A DNA stretch of 64,000 nt, from the NCBI GenBank assembly GCA_950106755.1, contig OX467088.1, positions 31,148,401 through 31,212,400 on the forward strand, in the 5' to 3' direction. The translations under genes and the position numbers were made by a program. The notes below the pieces were generated by a model. The model worked only from the letters and a program-made list of their open reading frames with translations. It made no database searches and was not told where the DNA came from. Shown in pieces: positions 12,361-24,410 of this stretch; position 1 is the stretch's first letter, and each line of letters starts with the position of its first letter. Source of the stretch: Climacium dendroides. Lineage: Eukaryota; Streptophyta; Bryopsida; Hypnales; Climaciaceae.

Positions 12361-14600
12361 CATCGTCATCAATAAAGACTGGGAGTTCTGGAACATTGTA
12401 TGTACCACATGATGAAGATAACCCTTGTGACAAAGGGGTGTTTTTGTCAATGCCATGGCGAGTGCTAGCTTCTCTAACAATAAGCCCATCCTCTATGTCT
12501 GGATGGAGCATCTTGAAAACAAATTAATAAAAATGAAAACAATATTAATAAGAATGAAAAAAAAAAAAAATGGTATTCAAAAAATTTGAATTCTACTTTG
12601 AGCATGTTCTTTCAAAATGTTGTGTGTAAAGAACTTTGAAGTTATATGAACCCTTACTTAATTGCTATTTTTGGTAGTTTAAATTTTTGGAAGGATCTTT
12701 TTGAATTCTACTTTGAGCATGAATAATTTGATTTTGAAAATATTGCAATAGCATCCAAGACCTAGTATATCATCAATAGAATAAATCATTTTAAAAAAAA
12801 AGAAATCATATTGTGCGACTTGCAATCACTCATAAACTCAAGAATTTAGACACAGATGTAGGCAATTGTTGGTCTCTTTGAATGACCTTGTATGTAAAAT
12901 AAAAAATGAAGGCCAGAACCTTGCCTTGTACTTTAATGTCCCAAACTATATAATAGTGGACATTCATGTGAAAAAAAATGGGAAACATGTTATCCAAGTT
13001 GCAATCAATCCTAAACTCAAGCATTCAAAAAATATGATATTGGTGGTCACTTTGAATGACCTTCTACGTGAAATAAAGAAAATGGGGTCAAGAACCTTGC
13101 CCTGTCCTTTAATGTCCAAATCAATATAAAGTCATGAAATTCACGTGAAAAAAAAGTACAACAATATCACTTATGGAGTGAAAGATTATAACGTTTGATT
13201 ATGAAGGTGCTAAAATAGCAAAAAACAATTGAAATCTTTTTTGCAAGTGAAATCTAAAAAGTCCATGACAAAAAAAATCAAAGGTTAACATGCCTTACTT
13301 GAAGAACCCGAATGAATTTACGACTTCTCGAAATTCTCTCTACAACATTTTAAAATGAATTTAGAATCTGATTTTTTCTCCAAGATGTACTGTATAATTT
13401 GAGGCTCATTTCTAAGAGCTCTTAACACTTAAGAAAGTCAAGATTACAGAGGGTACTCTTGCACAAAATCTCTTATAGAAAAATCACTGTCATTTAATTT
13501 CAAGATCGAACTTTTGGAGGTAAATCTAGACTTTAAGAAGAACATTCAAAAATATGAACTACTAAAAGTACTAAGTTGGTTAAGATTTGTTTAACTTCAA
13601 AGTTTTGCAAACACCATATTTGGGTGCCTTTGGCATTTATGAGTTCATTTTAGATTTCACTTGAACCCTAATATATACACACAAATAGTAAAAATTAATT
13701 ATAAGATGGAATTGTAAAGAGTGAGGACATTTGGTATTATATGATTAAATTTTGTAAGAATCAATAAAAAAAAGGTACTCTTAAGATGTGAAGAAAAGAA
13801 CATTCAAGAATCTTCAAGCGCATTGTAGTAGGAATAGAGAGTGTATCGAATAATTAGTAATGTGGGGATGATAAAATTTATAATTTGTTTCACTATCTTG
13901 AAATCGTATCGTGATTTTTGTCATACCTTTTCAATATTGATGACTATCAATGAAATATTAAGAATCCCATACAGAAATGTGATATATGAAGTATGCAAAA
14001 TGTATTTATCAAAATACATGAGGGGTTTAGAGTTATGATATTGACAATTTCAGGATGAAATGTACTAAGGTACGAGGTCCTAAAATAGCACTCTTTCTAA
14101 AATGGCCCACCTTCTTAAATGTACACTATTTGTACATGTTTTTTTTCCATAGTCCTTAGTAATGTACCAAAAGTGTACATTCTAGGAGGTGAGCCATTTT
14201 GGAGCCCTATGCCATTTCAATTGCAAAATTGAATAACTAATTACACAAAGCTCCCAAAAATATGAAACATTTTGGGTTAGATGTGAATTCTACTTGTCTT
14301 TTAGGAAAAATTTATTGAAAAAAATTTGAAGATGTTTCACCTACCCTAATTTCAATTCTAGGTCCTTAGAAAATCCATGTATGGACCTCCTACCATTTGT
14401 GTCAAAGAAATTAATTAAAAAAATTAAAAATCAGCATGCCCCAAACAGGGTTGTCATAACGGGCGAGTTAGGGTCGTCGGACGTCCCGGACGGACGGGCA
14501 AACCGGACCGGACGGACGGTCCGGACCAATTGGACGGCTTTAATTTTTCAAAGTTGTGGAATTTTTTTGAATGACACGTTACCTCAAACAACGAATCCAG
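12361..14600. repeat. AT-rich non-coding DNA with a 179-bp tandem duplication and a small foldback
   Basis: The left border is where LARD-1 similarity ends. A short coding-like patch on the minus strand (12511-12361, with TRHGIDKNTPLSQG) is unidentified. A direct duplication with a 179-bp step occupies about 12822-13000 and 13001-13160, recognisable by TTTGAATGACCTT and GAACCTTGCC. At 14102-14138 and 14160-14199 two arms of about 37 bp are inverted repeats around GTGTACA, a MITE-like hairpin. The rest is AT-rich with frequent A/T runs, and I see no gene in it. Confidence 0.5.
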
Positions 14601-14870
14601 GGCGCGGACATCACCGTGCCACTGTCAGGGCGCGGACTTGTGCAGTCAGGGTGCGGACTTGTGTTGTCAGGGCGCGGACTTCAACGTTAGGGCGTGGACT
14701 TGTGCTGTCAGGTCGCGGACTTCAGCGTCAAGGCGCGGACTCGTACATTTAGGGCGCGGACTTCAACGTCAGGGCGCAGACTCGTACACTTAGGGCGCGG
14801 ACTTCACCGTGAGTGTGAGGGCGCGGACCTCAACGTCACAGACAGGGCGCAGACGGGTAATCAGGTAATG
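14580..14870. repeat. GC-rich minisatellite, about 20-24 bp unit (GGGCGCGGACTT)
   Basis: About twelve imperfect direct copies of a unit centred on CAGGGCGCGGACTT, alternating with spacers such as GTGCTGTCAGG, CAACGTCAGG and CGTACATTTAGG, form an isolated GC-rich island in AT-rich DNA. It is preceded at 14460-14530 by a GGACGG/CCGGAC-rich stretch. It is open in one frame for about 120 codons, but the peptide is purely repetitive, so I treat it as a satellite rather than a gene. Confidence 0.7.
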
Positions 14871-15179
14871 GTGGATTTTATTTATGTGTTCTACAATATA
14901 TGTAATATATATACATATTTTTTTTTGAACAAGGTAATGGCCCCACTGCATTTTAAAGAACCAGTAACTACAATATATTTTACATGATTGCACTCACCAA
15001 TGTTTCCAACATGCACGTCAAATACAAAAATGCAAAAAAATAATAGTAGGTTGCAATGTTTGTGATAACCAAAACTGTTTATAAAATTCATGCATTGCAA
15101 AGTAAAATAACAATACAATGAATCTATACTTCCAAAATATGCCCACTTTCTCATAAGTTATCTAAGACAATCCTTTGGC

Positions 15180-15840
15180 TTCTCGTCCATCTTTCTTCCA
15201 ATTGCTACAATTCTCTTCAACTCTTAAAGACCCGAGATCTACCATCGATGCAACTCTATAACCTCAATTATTCAAACGACTTGACCTACGAACTTCTTCG
15301 GCACCTGGATCCGCTGTATTAGCATCTCGAATGACAACATCATCATCCTCAGGTGCCTCGTCATAGGCATCTTCGTTGCTATCATATTCATCTTCTGCTT
15401 CACCACTATTTGTGGTCCAATGTCCTTCAACTTCCGAGTTTTCATTTCAAAGTTCTACAGTAGTTTGACCTTGACTACGTTTGCGCTTCAACCTCTTATG
15501 TCGTTGTGCGTGGGGATCTTCTGCATTAAAATTTATAGTAGGCCCACTTGGAATTGTAATTGTTGGAACAACAAATGCCGGGGTTGACCCACTAGGTCCT
15601 GGTACGTATGTACTTAGGAACGGTTCTACCACCCTATTTGGATCTCTTGCCCCAATTCCGAGAAGTGGACGATTAGTAGGCCTTGATGATGATGCTTCTC
15701 CAATTTGTTGACATTCTGTTTGTCCACGGCCTCTAGTCCTTCCACGGCCTCGAGTCCCTCTAGTCCCTCCACGGCCTCCAGTCCCCCCACGGCCTCCAGC
15801 CCTTCCACAGCCTTGTTGATATTGCCCTACTTCAGCCTAG
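15180..15840 (-). pseudogene. Decayed coding remnant with an RG-rich segment and acidic tail
   Basis: On the minus strand from about 15840 to 15180, one reading (with interruptions) gives an Arg/Gly tandem segment (repeats of GRGRTRG encoded by a CCACGGCCTC minisatellite at 15720-15815), then EASSSRPTNRPLLGIG, then RHKRLKRKRSQGQTT, then an acidic tail with EDEYDSNEDAYDEAPED and VRRSSRLN. An in-frame stop interrupts it near 15446. The layout resembles C-terminal tails of plant transposases or chromatin proteins, but I do not recognise the family. From 15840 to 16150 I see nothing. Confidence 0.35.
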
Positions 15841-16149
15841 TATTGGGGTCACAAACTTTCCCTCGGCATGGTCGCTCAGATGCCGGTATAGCTTGCGTGA
15901 CCTTGGCCAAACGCAGGCACAACTCTTGGAATTAAGTGCAAAAAGGTACAAACTAAAAATACTATGTGGTGAATGAATGTGAATGACTACAAAGGTCCAC
16001 CAAAATCTAACTTATACTACACCTAACATCATCTTTAAAATCCCCCAAAACTTTCCTACTAGCCCACTAGATTTCCGGTAATCCACTAGATCCTATTTTT
16101 CCGGCTCGGCGGCTGGACTCCAGTACTATCACAAGTATGTACAAAAAAA

Positions 16150-17235
16150 TTAACTCATACTCCCCTGCATCCTAATCCTTAGGAAGCATAATTTCTTTTA
16201 GCAGGTTTTGATACATATCCTTCCGGGTACTCCCCGGAGGAAACACATTAGGGCCTCTTGCTCCCCAACTTAGTCCTCCCGTGATACTGCTTCTTTTGTT
16301 GGCACTTCGGGTTCCGACTATCGGAACTTTCGGGCTTCCTCGGAAATCATTTCGCGTCTGTTTGTGGCGGGGAGAAGACTGATGTCGTAGCACATGAAAG
16401 TCAGGTTGCTTCTCTAGGACTGGAAATGATCCTAAAGTGACCCATTTATCGTTCCCACAGAGATTTAGTTGGAGGAATCCTTGTTTGTCCGGAAGAGAGG
16501 GATTTGCCTTGTCACAACAAACCCACGAACATCTACTTTAATCCGGTTAAGTCTAATTATTCTATTCTATTACCATACTCACACTTTAACTTCTCCTATT
16601 CACACATTATCTACAATCTATTTACAATCAGGATGGAACTGAAAAAGAGGTAGCTAGTCCGACTTTCCCGTTCTTGGTAACTGGAATCGAGTTTAACCTT
16701 TGAATCAAGATGGATCCGCATATTGGGTTTGAGGCAGGAAGCTTAAAACCTACCCTCTAAGTTTTAGAGTGACAAAAGATCCACTGTAAAAAGAAGAAGA
16801 AAAAATACAACACCACAAAGCCTAATTCTGGTCAAACTCTCCTTCACAGCTGAACCAGATAGCTATTGGGATCGGCAGGTCATACAAGGTATAGTTGGCT
16901 AGAATACTAACTTAGACTACAACAACGGCCTATTAGTTAATTTGGATTCCTAGCAAAAACCGGGATGGCTAAGTTAGGGAGTTGTTACCTCTTCTTTGGG
17001 ATTCCGGTTAAATCTGAACCTATCGACTGGAAAATGGCAGCTGCTTTGGAACAGTCAACAGTTACACTCCGCACACATCCGGGACTATCAAAACTCAACT
17101 AGAAACACAAATCAGTCACACTTGGGTCCGGAAAACACCCTCGCTCGTAGTCTCTCTTCAAGAATCCGGACAATCTTAATATCCGGGTACACTCCCTCCT
17201 TACCTATTCTTGCAATCTCTACAGAACATACATCA
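16150..17235 (-). mobile_element. Diverged LTR fragment related to the LARD-1 LTR
   Basis: The plus strand carries blocks in the same order as LTR copy B but much more divergent: CGTTCCCACAGAGATTT (compare GTTCCCACAAGATTT at 17488), TTTAACCT...AAGCTTAAAACCTACCCTC (compare 17775-17835) and GTGACAAAAGATCCACT (compare GTGAAATGAAGATCCACTT). This suggests a related but older LTR family. Ends are uncertain and no coding region is attached. DNA at 17236-17474 is AT-rich without visible features. Confidence 0.5.
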
Positions 17236-17474
17236 ATAAGGCCTTATTTGTTAAAATGAGACAAAATGGTCATTTTGAGACTTCAAAAATTGAAAACCAA
17301 AGCCCCATTTCACAAAGAGTTGTTGAACTCAATGATACATAGAACTGTTTTCTCAACATCAACAAGACGTTGCATCTAAAGAGATAGAAGAGGTGATTTT
17401 ATATGATGTGTCATAGCACAACGAAGCACAAATTCTACCCTTAGGTGTTAAATTGATGTAAAACACCTTAGATG

Positions 17475-19221
17475 ACTCGTGTATTGTTCCCACAAGATTT
17501 CAACGTTGGTTTCCTCAAGATATCCGGATCAGGATTCGGAAAACACCAAACCCAAGCAAAACCGGATCGAAATATTTGCAACATGAAACTCTCTCTCAAT
17601 ACCCTCTCCTCTCCATACTCCAATTCCCTTACGTCCACTCCAAATCTTCCACCAGTAATCGAACAAGGAGGATTGTCATAATCTTGTGTTTCTCTCTATC
17701 CGGATCGACTTAGACGGATGCGGAACCGGAAAGAGGATTTCTATCCGGTTACAGTAACTCACAAATTCTCAATTTAACCTCTACAGAGAGGGTTCCGCTC
17801 TTTGGTTTTAGGAAGGGAATGTAAACCCTATCCTTCAAACGTGTTTAGAGTGAAATGAAGATCCACTTAGAATAACAACAACAAATACCCAAAAGAAATA
17901 GGAAATAGTTACTTCCTCACAACTAATCCGGATGTTGATTCAGACTAGCACGTCACTCAGGAAACCCCTACTATCCTCCCAGTACTACAACGACAAACCT
18001 GTCCGGATAGGACCCCAAGAGCGTGATCCGGCACCCGATAACTGAGAGATCCTAACTACCTTCCTGTTCCTCTCTTCCGGATCCAGTAGGACCTCATCAG
18101 ACGTCGGCTAGCATTCGTTCTCCCTCCTGAAGAATTCACCCAATCTAAGAATGGCTATCCTACTCAAAAGACTCCCAAGGAACTTCAACAACTAAAATAC
18201 CCTCTCAGTACACAAAGTTTTCCTTAACCAAATCCTCAAAGCTCTCAAAATCAGATCCTGGACAGAATCCGGGGGCTACTTGTCTTCCTCCACACCTGCA
18301 AACCAGCTACCCGCACTAAACAATGGTTCTAGCATTGTACGGCATACCAACACAGAACTTAGCCTTTTCAGGCCAGCACTTATGAAGTGGAAATCTGAAA
18401 TCAATTCGCAAAGTGTTGAAAAACACAAATATGAAAATATACCCGCCCGGGGCTTCAAACTAACTTCAGCCCCCTAAATACACACTCCAGGGAACCCAAA
18501 AGGTCCCAAGGAATAAAACCAAAGGACAGGAGAATGACAAGTGTCATTCCTTATCCTTCTAAGTTGACTTTCCTACCAACCCCATCCGATCTGCAAAATG
18601 TGGATCTCAGATCCTAAAAATCCGGAAAGTAGAGTCCAAGTACATGCACCTGAAAAGCACCTCCCAAGCTACTTCCTACCTACCAAAAACTTGGGTTTTG
18701 GGCTGACCATGCTAGGATCGCTTCCCAGAAACTTCCTAACTACTTTCCTACCTATTTCCTAGCCTTCTTTGGAGAAGGTTCCTCTAACTTTGTTGCCCCT
18801 TTCCTAGCAGTCACAGCCGTTGGGAAAGTAGCCGTTTCCGCAATCATCGCGGAGGAATCTAGCCGTTAAACGGTCCTCCGTGATGTATGGGATTACCGTT
18901 GGATCCGGGATTTCCTCTTCCCGTCCCGATAATCTTTTGGTAGCGTGCGGATGCGTTTGCTTCCGGCCCCGGTATATTTTTCCAATCCCTGTTTAGTTCC
19001 TTGGATGCAGATCCGGTTCCGGATCTTTTAGGAAAACAGGAAACTTACAATATCTTTCTTAACCAAATTATCTATCTACTACTAATCCAATAGTGAGGTA
19101 GAGTTAATATTGGTAATATAATTAGTTTACCATTTTGTAAATCAAAATTTTTTACCAATGTCAACTCTTTACTTCTAAATTCTATATAACCAACTTCATC
19201 CTCTCATTTTGGTCTACGACA
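17475..19221 (-). mobile_element. LTR copy B of the LARD-1 family (solo LTR or separated 5' LTR)
   Basis: It aligns along 1.65 kb with copy A (1-1651). The outer end is sharp at 19221 (CTACGACA, then TGTTGACAATC). The other end, near 17475-17490, is set only by the start of similarity to the older LTR at 16150-17235. No primer-binding site or LARD interior lies at its inner edge, so it is either a solo LTR or the displaced 5' LTR of LARD-1. It keeps a 43-bp segment near 18765-18805 that copy A lacks. Confidence 0.75.
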
Positions 19222-19600
19222 TGTTGACAATCAATTTAATAATGCGATGGTTCAAAAGGTGCTTTCAAGGAAATTAATGAAACGAATGAGTTCACGATCA
19301 ATTAAGAAGCTTCGAGGAACCGTGTCATTTGCAATAGAATAGATCATTTACAGTGAAAACAAATGAATCATTGAGTTTATTTTTGATTTTCCCAAATCCA
19401 TGTGAAAACAATAAAGTGCTTCATAGTTACATGTCATAGCACCTCCTCTGTGTTCTAGTTTTTGTATATTTGCTATGCTATTTATAGTAACTACAATATG
19501 CCCGTACATACTCAATTTCTCTGAGTACTTACAATTTGACAATCATTCTACTCATGGTAAAAGAGACTACAAAATGGATGGATTCTAAAACTTGTCTTTA

Positions 19601-20578
19601 TTATTTGCACATTTTCTCCCACTTTTTTTCTTTGGTTTCCGAACTTTCAATCTTTGCTGCTTCCATTGCTTGCACCTTTGCAAGCCCTCGTAGGATATCG
19701 TCACGCCTCGAAGGATAATGCGGCCGACCTCGACTATTAGAAGTATCCCAATCATTCAAACTCTGCGTAGCCCTAGCTTTCCGCTTTGGCCTCCTCATGC
19801 TTTCGGGAACCTCCAAAGTAGAATGAGATTTTGGACCTTTGAGGGGCGGCCTTGGTAGAATTGGTTTAGGGTTTAGGTCTACAACTACAGCCTTGGTAGA
19901 TTTTGAGCCCATACTTAGCCTTTGCTCTCTAACAATTCTTTGTCGAAAAAGACTATCCGATGACGGCGTTCGACTCGCTCCGCGAGACTTCAAACGAGGT
20001 GATGAATTACCATCAAACGATGTTTTACAGAATGAAACAGCCTTCCCGTGAAGTAAAATCTCGTCTTCTCCCTTTAGAAGTAGTCCTGATTCCACTCCAA
20101 CAATGGGGAGAGAAGCCAACCAAGTCGAAGCTTGAACGTCATCCTCGAGCCGAGGATATCTCACAACGTTGTCGACCGGGAGCTTTAGTTTCCGACTTGT
20201 GGGAGTGCCCATGCACGAAGTTGGTGATGCGGATCGTCCGTGGCTCGAGGACGTGCGCTTCAACGGCGACGGAGAACAGATAGGAGTCCTTCCGGGTCCA
20301 CGACTCGGGGGGCTGTCCACAACGCCGTCCTCAATATCCCCCTTTGAATAGTCGATGGCAACCGACGCGGCGTCCGCGGCAGAGCGCAACATGTAGGGCT
20401 TAGAGAAGGGAGCAGTTTCACAGCTTCCACCATCGGATTTGGAGTCACTCGATAGTGCCTTTTCCGACCTAGAGAGGAGGCTCCTTGTGATTTTTTGCTT
20501 CACAAGTGATCCCAAAAAGCGAACACCTTCGACCTGCACTAAATAATTATTAATAAGCTCAATTCTTGCCATTTGCAT
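19601..20578 (-). CDS. X1 module 6: C-terminal Ser/Pro/Arg-rich exon
   Basis: This is an open frame of about 325 residues ending in TAA. It is polar and rich in serine, proline and basic residues and shows no known domain. The pattern IDYSKGDIEDGVVDSPP followed by GP...CSPSPLKR is repeated in X2 (40000-40640) as MDYSTKPVDDGVVDSPP and GP...YSPSPLR, which shows homology despite overall divergence. The C-terminal part is basic and possibly helical (RRDDILRGLAKVQAMEAAK). It probably belongs to the same transcript as the phosphatase exon upstream, because both X loci keep this order. Function unknown; SPxP clusters could be phosphorylation sites. DNA at 19222-19600 shows no gene. Confidence 0.6.
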   Translation of the reverse strand: MQMARIELINNYLVQVEGVRFLGSLVKQKITRSLLSRSEKALSSDSKSDGGSCETAPFSKPYMLRSAADAASVAIDYSKGDIEDGVVDSPPSRGPGRTPICSPSPLKRTSSSHGRSASPTSCMGTPTSRKLKLPVDNVVRYPRLEDDVQASTWLASLPIVGVESGLLLKGEDEILLHGKAVSFCKTSFDGNSSPRLKSRGASRTPSSDSLFRQRIVREQRLSMGSKSTKAVVVDLNPKPILPRPPLKGPKSHSTLEVPESMRRPKRKARATQSLNDWDTSNSRGRPHYPSRRDDILRGLAKVQAMEAAKIESSETKEKKWEKMCK

Positions 20579-20745
20579 CGATCAAGTAGTACTTCGAGGG
20601 CAAACAAATTCTTAAACATTGAGCCAGAAGATGATTGATAAAAAAAGAGCTTCATATATTAATCTCAAAGAATGGTCATTCACTTGAAATACATAGTACA
20701 AAATGCCTAGACCCCTGCATGCTCAATCACACGGAAGTGTAAACT

Positions 20746-21590
20746 CTAAGTCGAAGTGTAAACTCTACGGCGACGCGTCTCTACACGTAGACCAATTGCG
20801 GAAAGCTCGTATGAGCAATTCATGACCTTCGCGGACTCTTTCATGGCCTCAATGATATCTTGGAGGGCATGGTCATCGGGACCGGGGGGTTCTAATCCGA
20901 TCCGATTGTCATTGATGTATTGTTGCATCCCGTCGTCCAGACAGTTGGAATGCAACCTCCGGAGCCAAGGGAGCAACTCGCCCATGAGCACGTTGTCCCT
21001 CCGCTTGGAATGACTCCAAGTCTCGAGGAACAAGGCATTTCCATTATCATTGCAAATACTCTTTTCAGGAGAATCATCAATGAGAAGGGTATTCTGATCG
21101 TTAAAGAACGGGCCCTGACTATGAACGGTGAACAAGCCATCCTCAATAATCTTCAAGCAGAACACTTTGTTTCTGCGATGGAAGAACTTTCCAGAAGCGA
21201 CTTCTACCTTCGAACACTGCTCCTGGCCTAGTATATGGAAGGGAGCCCTGCAATTGCTAAACAGGTGCCAGCAATCGGTTCTGCATTATGCTTCATCATG
21301 GTGGACCACACAATGACCCTATGCGCAATTTTCGACACTTGCCGCAAGAATTCCCTGACATTCTGTCTAGCGAATACTGCTTTCGATCTGATGACAGTCG
21401 GGTACCGATGGCTAAGAACGTTGTCTTCAAGCCTATAAGACTTCAATTTATCAGCAAACGCCCTCGGCATGCTTTGGCAAAGCACGCCGTTGAGGTCTAA
21501 GACAATATTCAGCCATTTTCTCCGCGGTGGAGGCATCGAAGGACGCAAGCTCGTTCGCAAGACCTCTCTTCGCCCCTCCGATGCTACCTG
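20746..21590 (-). pseudogene. X1 module 5: FCP1-like HAD phosphatase domain, one frameshift
   Basis: After a GATCAG acceptor at about 21591 the frame reads a linker and then WLNIVLDLNGVLCQ (DLNG at 21486-21497), the HAD motif I position of FCP1/NLI-interacting phosphatases. Next come VIVWSTMMKH (motif II), and later TLLIDDSPEKS (motif IV) and LLPWLRRLHS. The second catalytic Asp of DxD is Asn, as in a plant subfamily with DLNG. The frame shifts by one base near 21228-21240, where AGLPSIY gives way to LGQEQC, which aligns with KLEQTSC in X2. Canonical relatives dephosphorylate Ser/Thr phosphates, for example on the RNA polymerase II tail. Activity here is doubtful. The stop is TGA. Confidence 0.6.
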
Positions 21591-22107
21591 ATCAAAGCAA
21601 AACAAATGAGAATTGGAGTTACCTGAATAAATGTAGAAGTGGGAGAGCCAACAAGCGAACAGATGCATTTCATTCCACTAATTGACTGGGGACTTCCGCG
21701 AGGGAGTGCTTTCATTGGTACCGGACGTTGCACATTTCTATGTGTATTGAGCTGAGCATGAACACATGCACAAATCGGATCAATTAGACATCATTGTACA
21801 GAATCTATTGAAACGCTTATACTTTATTTAAGGTAGATTATAAAATACATGTCAAAATTTCGTTTAAGTATGGATCGTCAAGACTGCGCATTGAGGCCTA
21901 CGCTATACTATTCTACACGCATGTCGACCACGGACACAGGATCCGTCCGCGCAATTCATTCAAGGATAGGCACGCCATCCTGTCAAGCATCATGAATTCG
22001 AATAAGAATCAGCAGTTCATGCGCACCGCATTCCAAACATCCACACAATATCAAACGACTATCACACTCTCCACCTTAAATTAATACTCTGGATTTGAGG
22101 AGTTTAC

Positions 22108-22916
22108 TTGCGAAGATCCACCCGCTTGGGTGAAATCGTCCTCCTCCTCAGCGGGCTTAGATGAAGGACCTTTCTCTTCGTCCGGAGGAGTATCGTGAAG
22201 ATCTTCTTCGCCCTCGCCGTAGTCCACCTTCTCCTCCTTTTCATCAAAGGAGGGAGAATGGCGTTCCACAACAGCCTTCGCCGACTCAGGGACGGAGGTC
22301 ATTTCAATCGGAGACGCCGAGACCTCTGCAACACGATCAGCATCGTCGGCACGAGGATGATGTCCTACATCTTGTAGGGCAATCTGTGGCTCCAGAACAA
22401 CAACTTCAAATGCTGAAGGGATTGGCGAAGATATCCTTGCCACTTGCGAAGTTGGTGTACAAACAACGACATCTTCCGGTGTCACTACACGACCACCCTC
22501 ATTATCATCGATACGAGGATGAGGGAGCCCAACAACCAGTTCCTGCACGATTGGTGATGTAGAGATAGGTAGTGGAGGATGTGAAGGCCCAACTTGGGAT
22601 ACAACCAAGGGATTTCCAAATTGTTGACTAGACTGGGATGACAGGAGCTGCTTAAGTTGCTCAAACTGGGACGATAAATCCGAGATTTGGGCTTGAGACT
22701 TTATTTGCAACTCCATTATTTTTGCATTCGCATCGGCCAACTCTTTGTCTTTTGCTGCCCTTGTTGCTATTCGTTCAATTCTTCTGGTCCTCTTTTCTTC
22801 TTCTAGCCTCCAATAGTCCTTCTCTACCTTGATGATGGAACCCGTGGGCAAGAGTAGTGGCTTCATTTCCTCTAGGGGAGGACACTCCCCGCGCTTTACA
22901 AAGTGACCTGCGGCGA
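22108..22916 (-). CDS. X1 module 4: coiled-coil and acidic exon
   Basis: The frame opens with a basic-hydrophobic stretch, then a long heptad-rich helix (about residues 15-95 of the exon, ending QFEQLKQLLSSQSSQQ), then an acidic Ser/Pro-rich tail (EEKVDYGEGEEDLHDTPPDEEKGP). A GTAAAC donor after 22108 would remove the TAA that otherwise follows. X2 has a coiled coil at the matching place (42830-42720, RLDSMQTFMLQDSKEANDKLDALI). It is likely a dimerisation segment of the X1 protein. The palindromic motif is not visible in the intron between this exon and the phosphatase exon (21591-22107). Confidence 0.5.
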
Positions 22917-24380
22917 AAAATAGGGTGGATTTAATTCATCATAGGTAAAATTTATAAAGATTTTACATTTAAAGAAGGGGACTTAAATAGTGACATGTCT
23001 TTTATAAGTAAAATAGATACCCGAAAATTATGGTCCATTAATTATTTTTTAAATGTAAAATAGGGGCCAAAGAATAGGATCCAAGGAATTCTATTTATTA
23101 GATTCAGTTATGGTTATGCTACAGTACTAGTAAGATACAGGTACTATACAAATCTGAAGTATAACTACAACATATCTTGTAGTCAGTCGATGAATGGGGT
23201 AGTTTCCATCTGTTCTGTTTGTTAAGTTTAACGACTACTGCTAGGGTTTAGGCGCGAACGATAATTTCGAGGTTGGGAGGGAGGCGCGGCAGCGTGTGTT
23301 CACGAATTTGTTTGCAAATCTGGGTGCGGTTGAGGGTTAATCACGCGATGAGTTCTCCAGCTTCTTGAGTGACGGCAACGTGTGTTCACGAATTTGTTTG
23401 CAATCTGGGTGCGGTTGAGGGTTAATCGCGCGATCAGGGGGGCAGCTTGTTGAGGGACGGCAGCGTGTGTTCACGAATTTGTTTGCAATCTGGGTGCGGT
23501 TTAGGGTTAATCGCGCGATGAGTTCTGTTGCTTGTTGAGGGACGGCAGCGTGGAGATGGTGTTTCCGATTCGCGCGATCAGTTCTTCGGCTGAACCGTGG
23601 AGGCTGCTCTTAGGGATGGCATGCGCTTGGTTGTGGGTGCGCGATCAGATTGGTGGTGGGCTTAGGGTGAGGAGGTGAACGAAGGGGTCGGCGATTCCTT
23701 GTGCGGGGGCGCTTGCTTGTGTGTGCGCGATCAGTTGTTTGTGCCCGATCAGTTGTTTGTGCGCAACCAGTTGTGGAATTCTGTTTTGGGGTCAGCGGCG
23801 TGACAAAGGTGTTCCCGATTCCTGGTGCGGGGTTTGCTTTTGAGGGGTGCGCGATCACCGATTCCTGGCATGGGGTTTGCTTTTGCGGGGTGCGCGATCA
23901 CCGATTCCTGGTGCGGGGTTTTGCTTTTGCGGGGTGCGCGATCAGTTCTGCCTGGTGCGGGGTTTTGCTTTTGCGGGATGCGCGATCAGTTCTGCCTAGT
24001 GCGGGGTTTTGCTTTTGCGGGATGCGCAATCAGTTCTGTCTGGTGCGGGGTTTGCTTTTGCGGGGTGCGCGATCAATTCTGCTGGGGTGTGCAAGGTTCA
24101 CCAGCGTGGAGGATGGTGTTCGGGGTTGTTTTAGCTTGCTTGTTTGTGCGCGATCAATTGTGGTGGTGTGTTCAGGTCAGCGGCGTCACGGAGTGCGGGT
24201 GTTGTTCGTGTGTTCGTTTGTGCGGGTGTGTTTTCTGCTAGTGTGTTCACGACGGTGCTGGGGAATCTTCGGGTGGGGGTTCTGTATGCCTGCGATTTGT
24301 TCTGGACTCGTGTTCACGGCACGGCAGCGTGACGAAGGTGTTTGCTCTTGCTTGTGGAGGGGTTGTTTGGGTTTAGGGTT
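22917..24380 (+). repeat. Two minisatellites with a recurring GCGCGATC motif inside X1
   Basis: From 23285 to 23560, units of about 80-110 bp repeat GTGTTCACGAATTTGTTTGC, ATCTGGGTGCGG and TTAATCGCGCGAT. From 23823 to 24085, six units with a 43-45 bp step repeat TGGTGCGGGG, TTTGCTTTTGCGGG and TGCGCGATCA. Two long overlapping open frames through the second array (GFCFCGMR-like repeats) are products of the repeat, not evidence for a gene. DNA at 22917-23220 is AT-rich and 24086-24380 is GC-rich, and neither holds anything else I can name. The region resembles the 5' flank of the small plus-strand coding remnant at 24411. Confidence 0.65.
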
Positions 24381-24410
24381 GTTTGCAGCGGTACTTGTTG
24401 AACGAGATGG

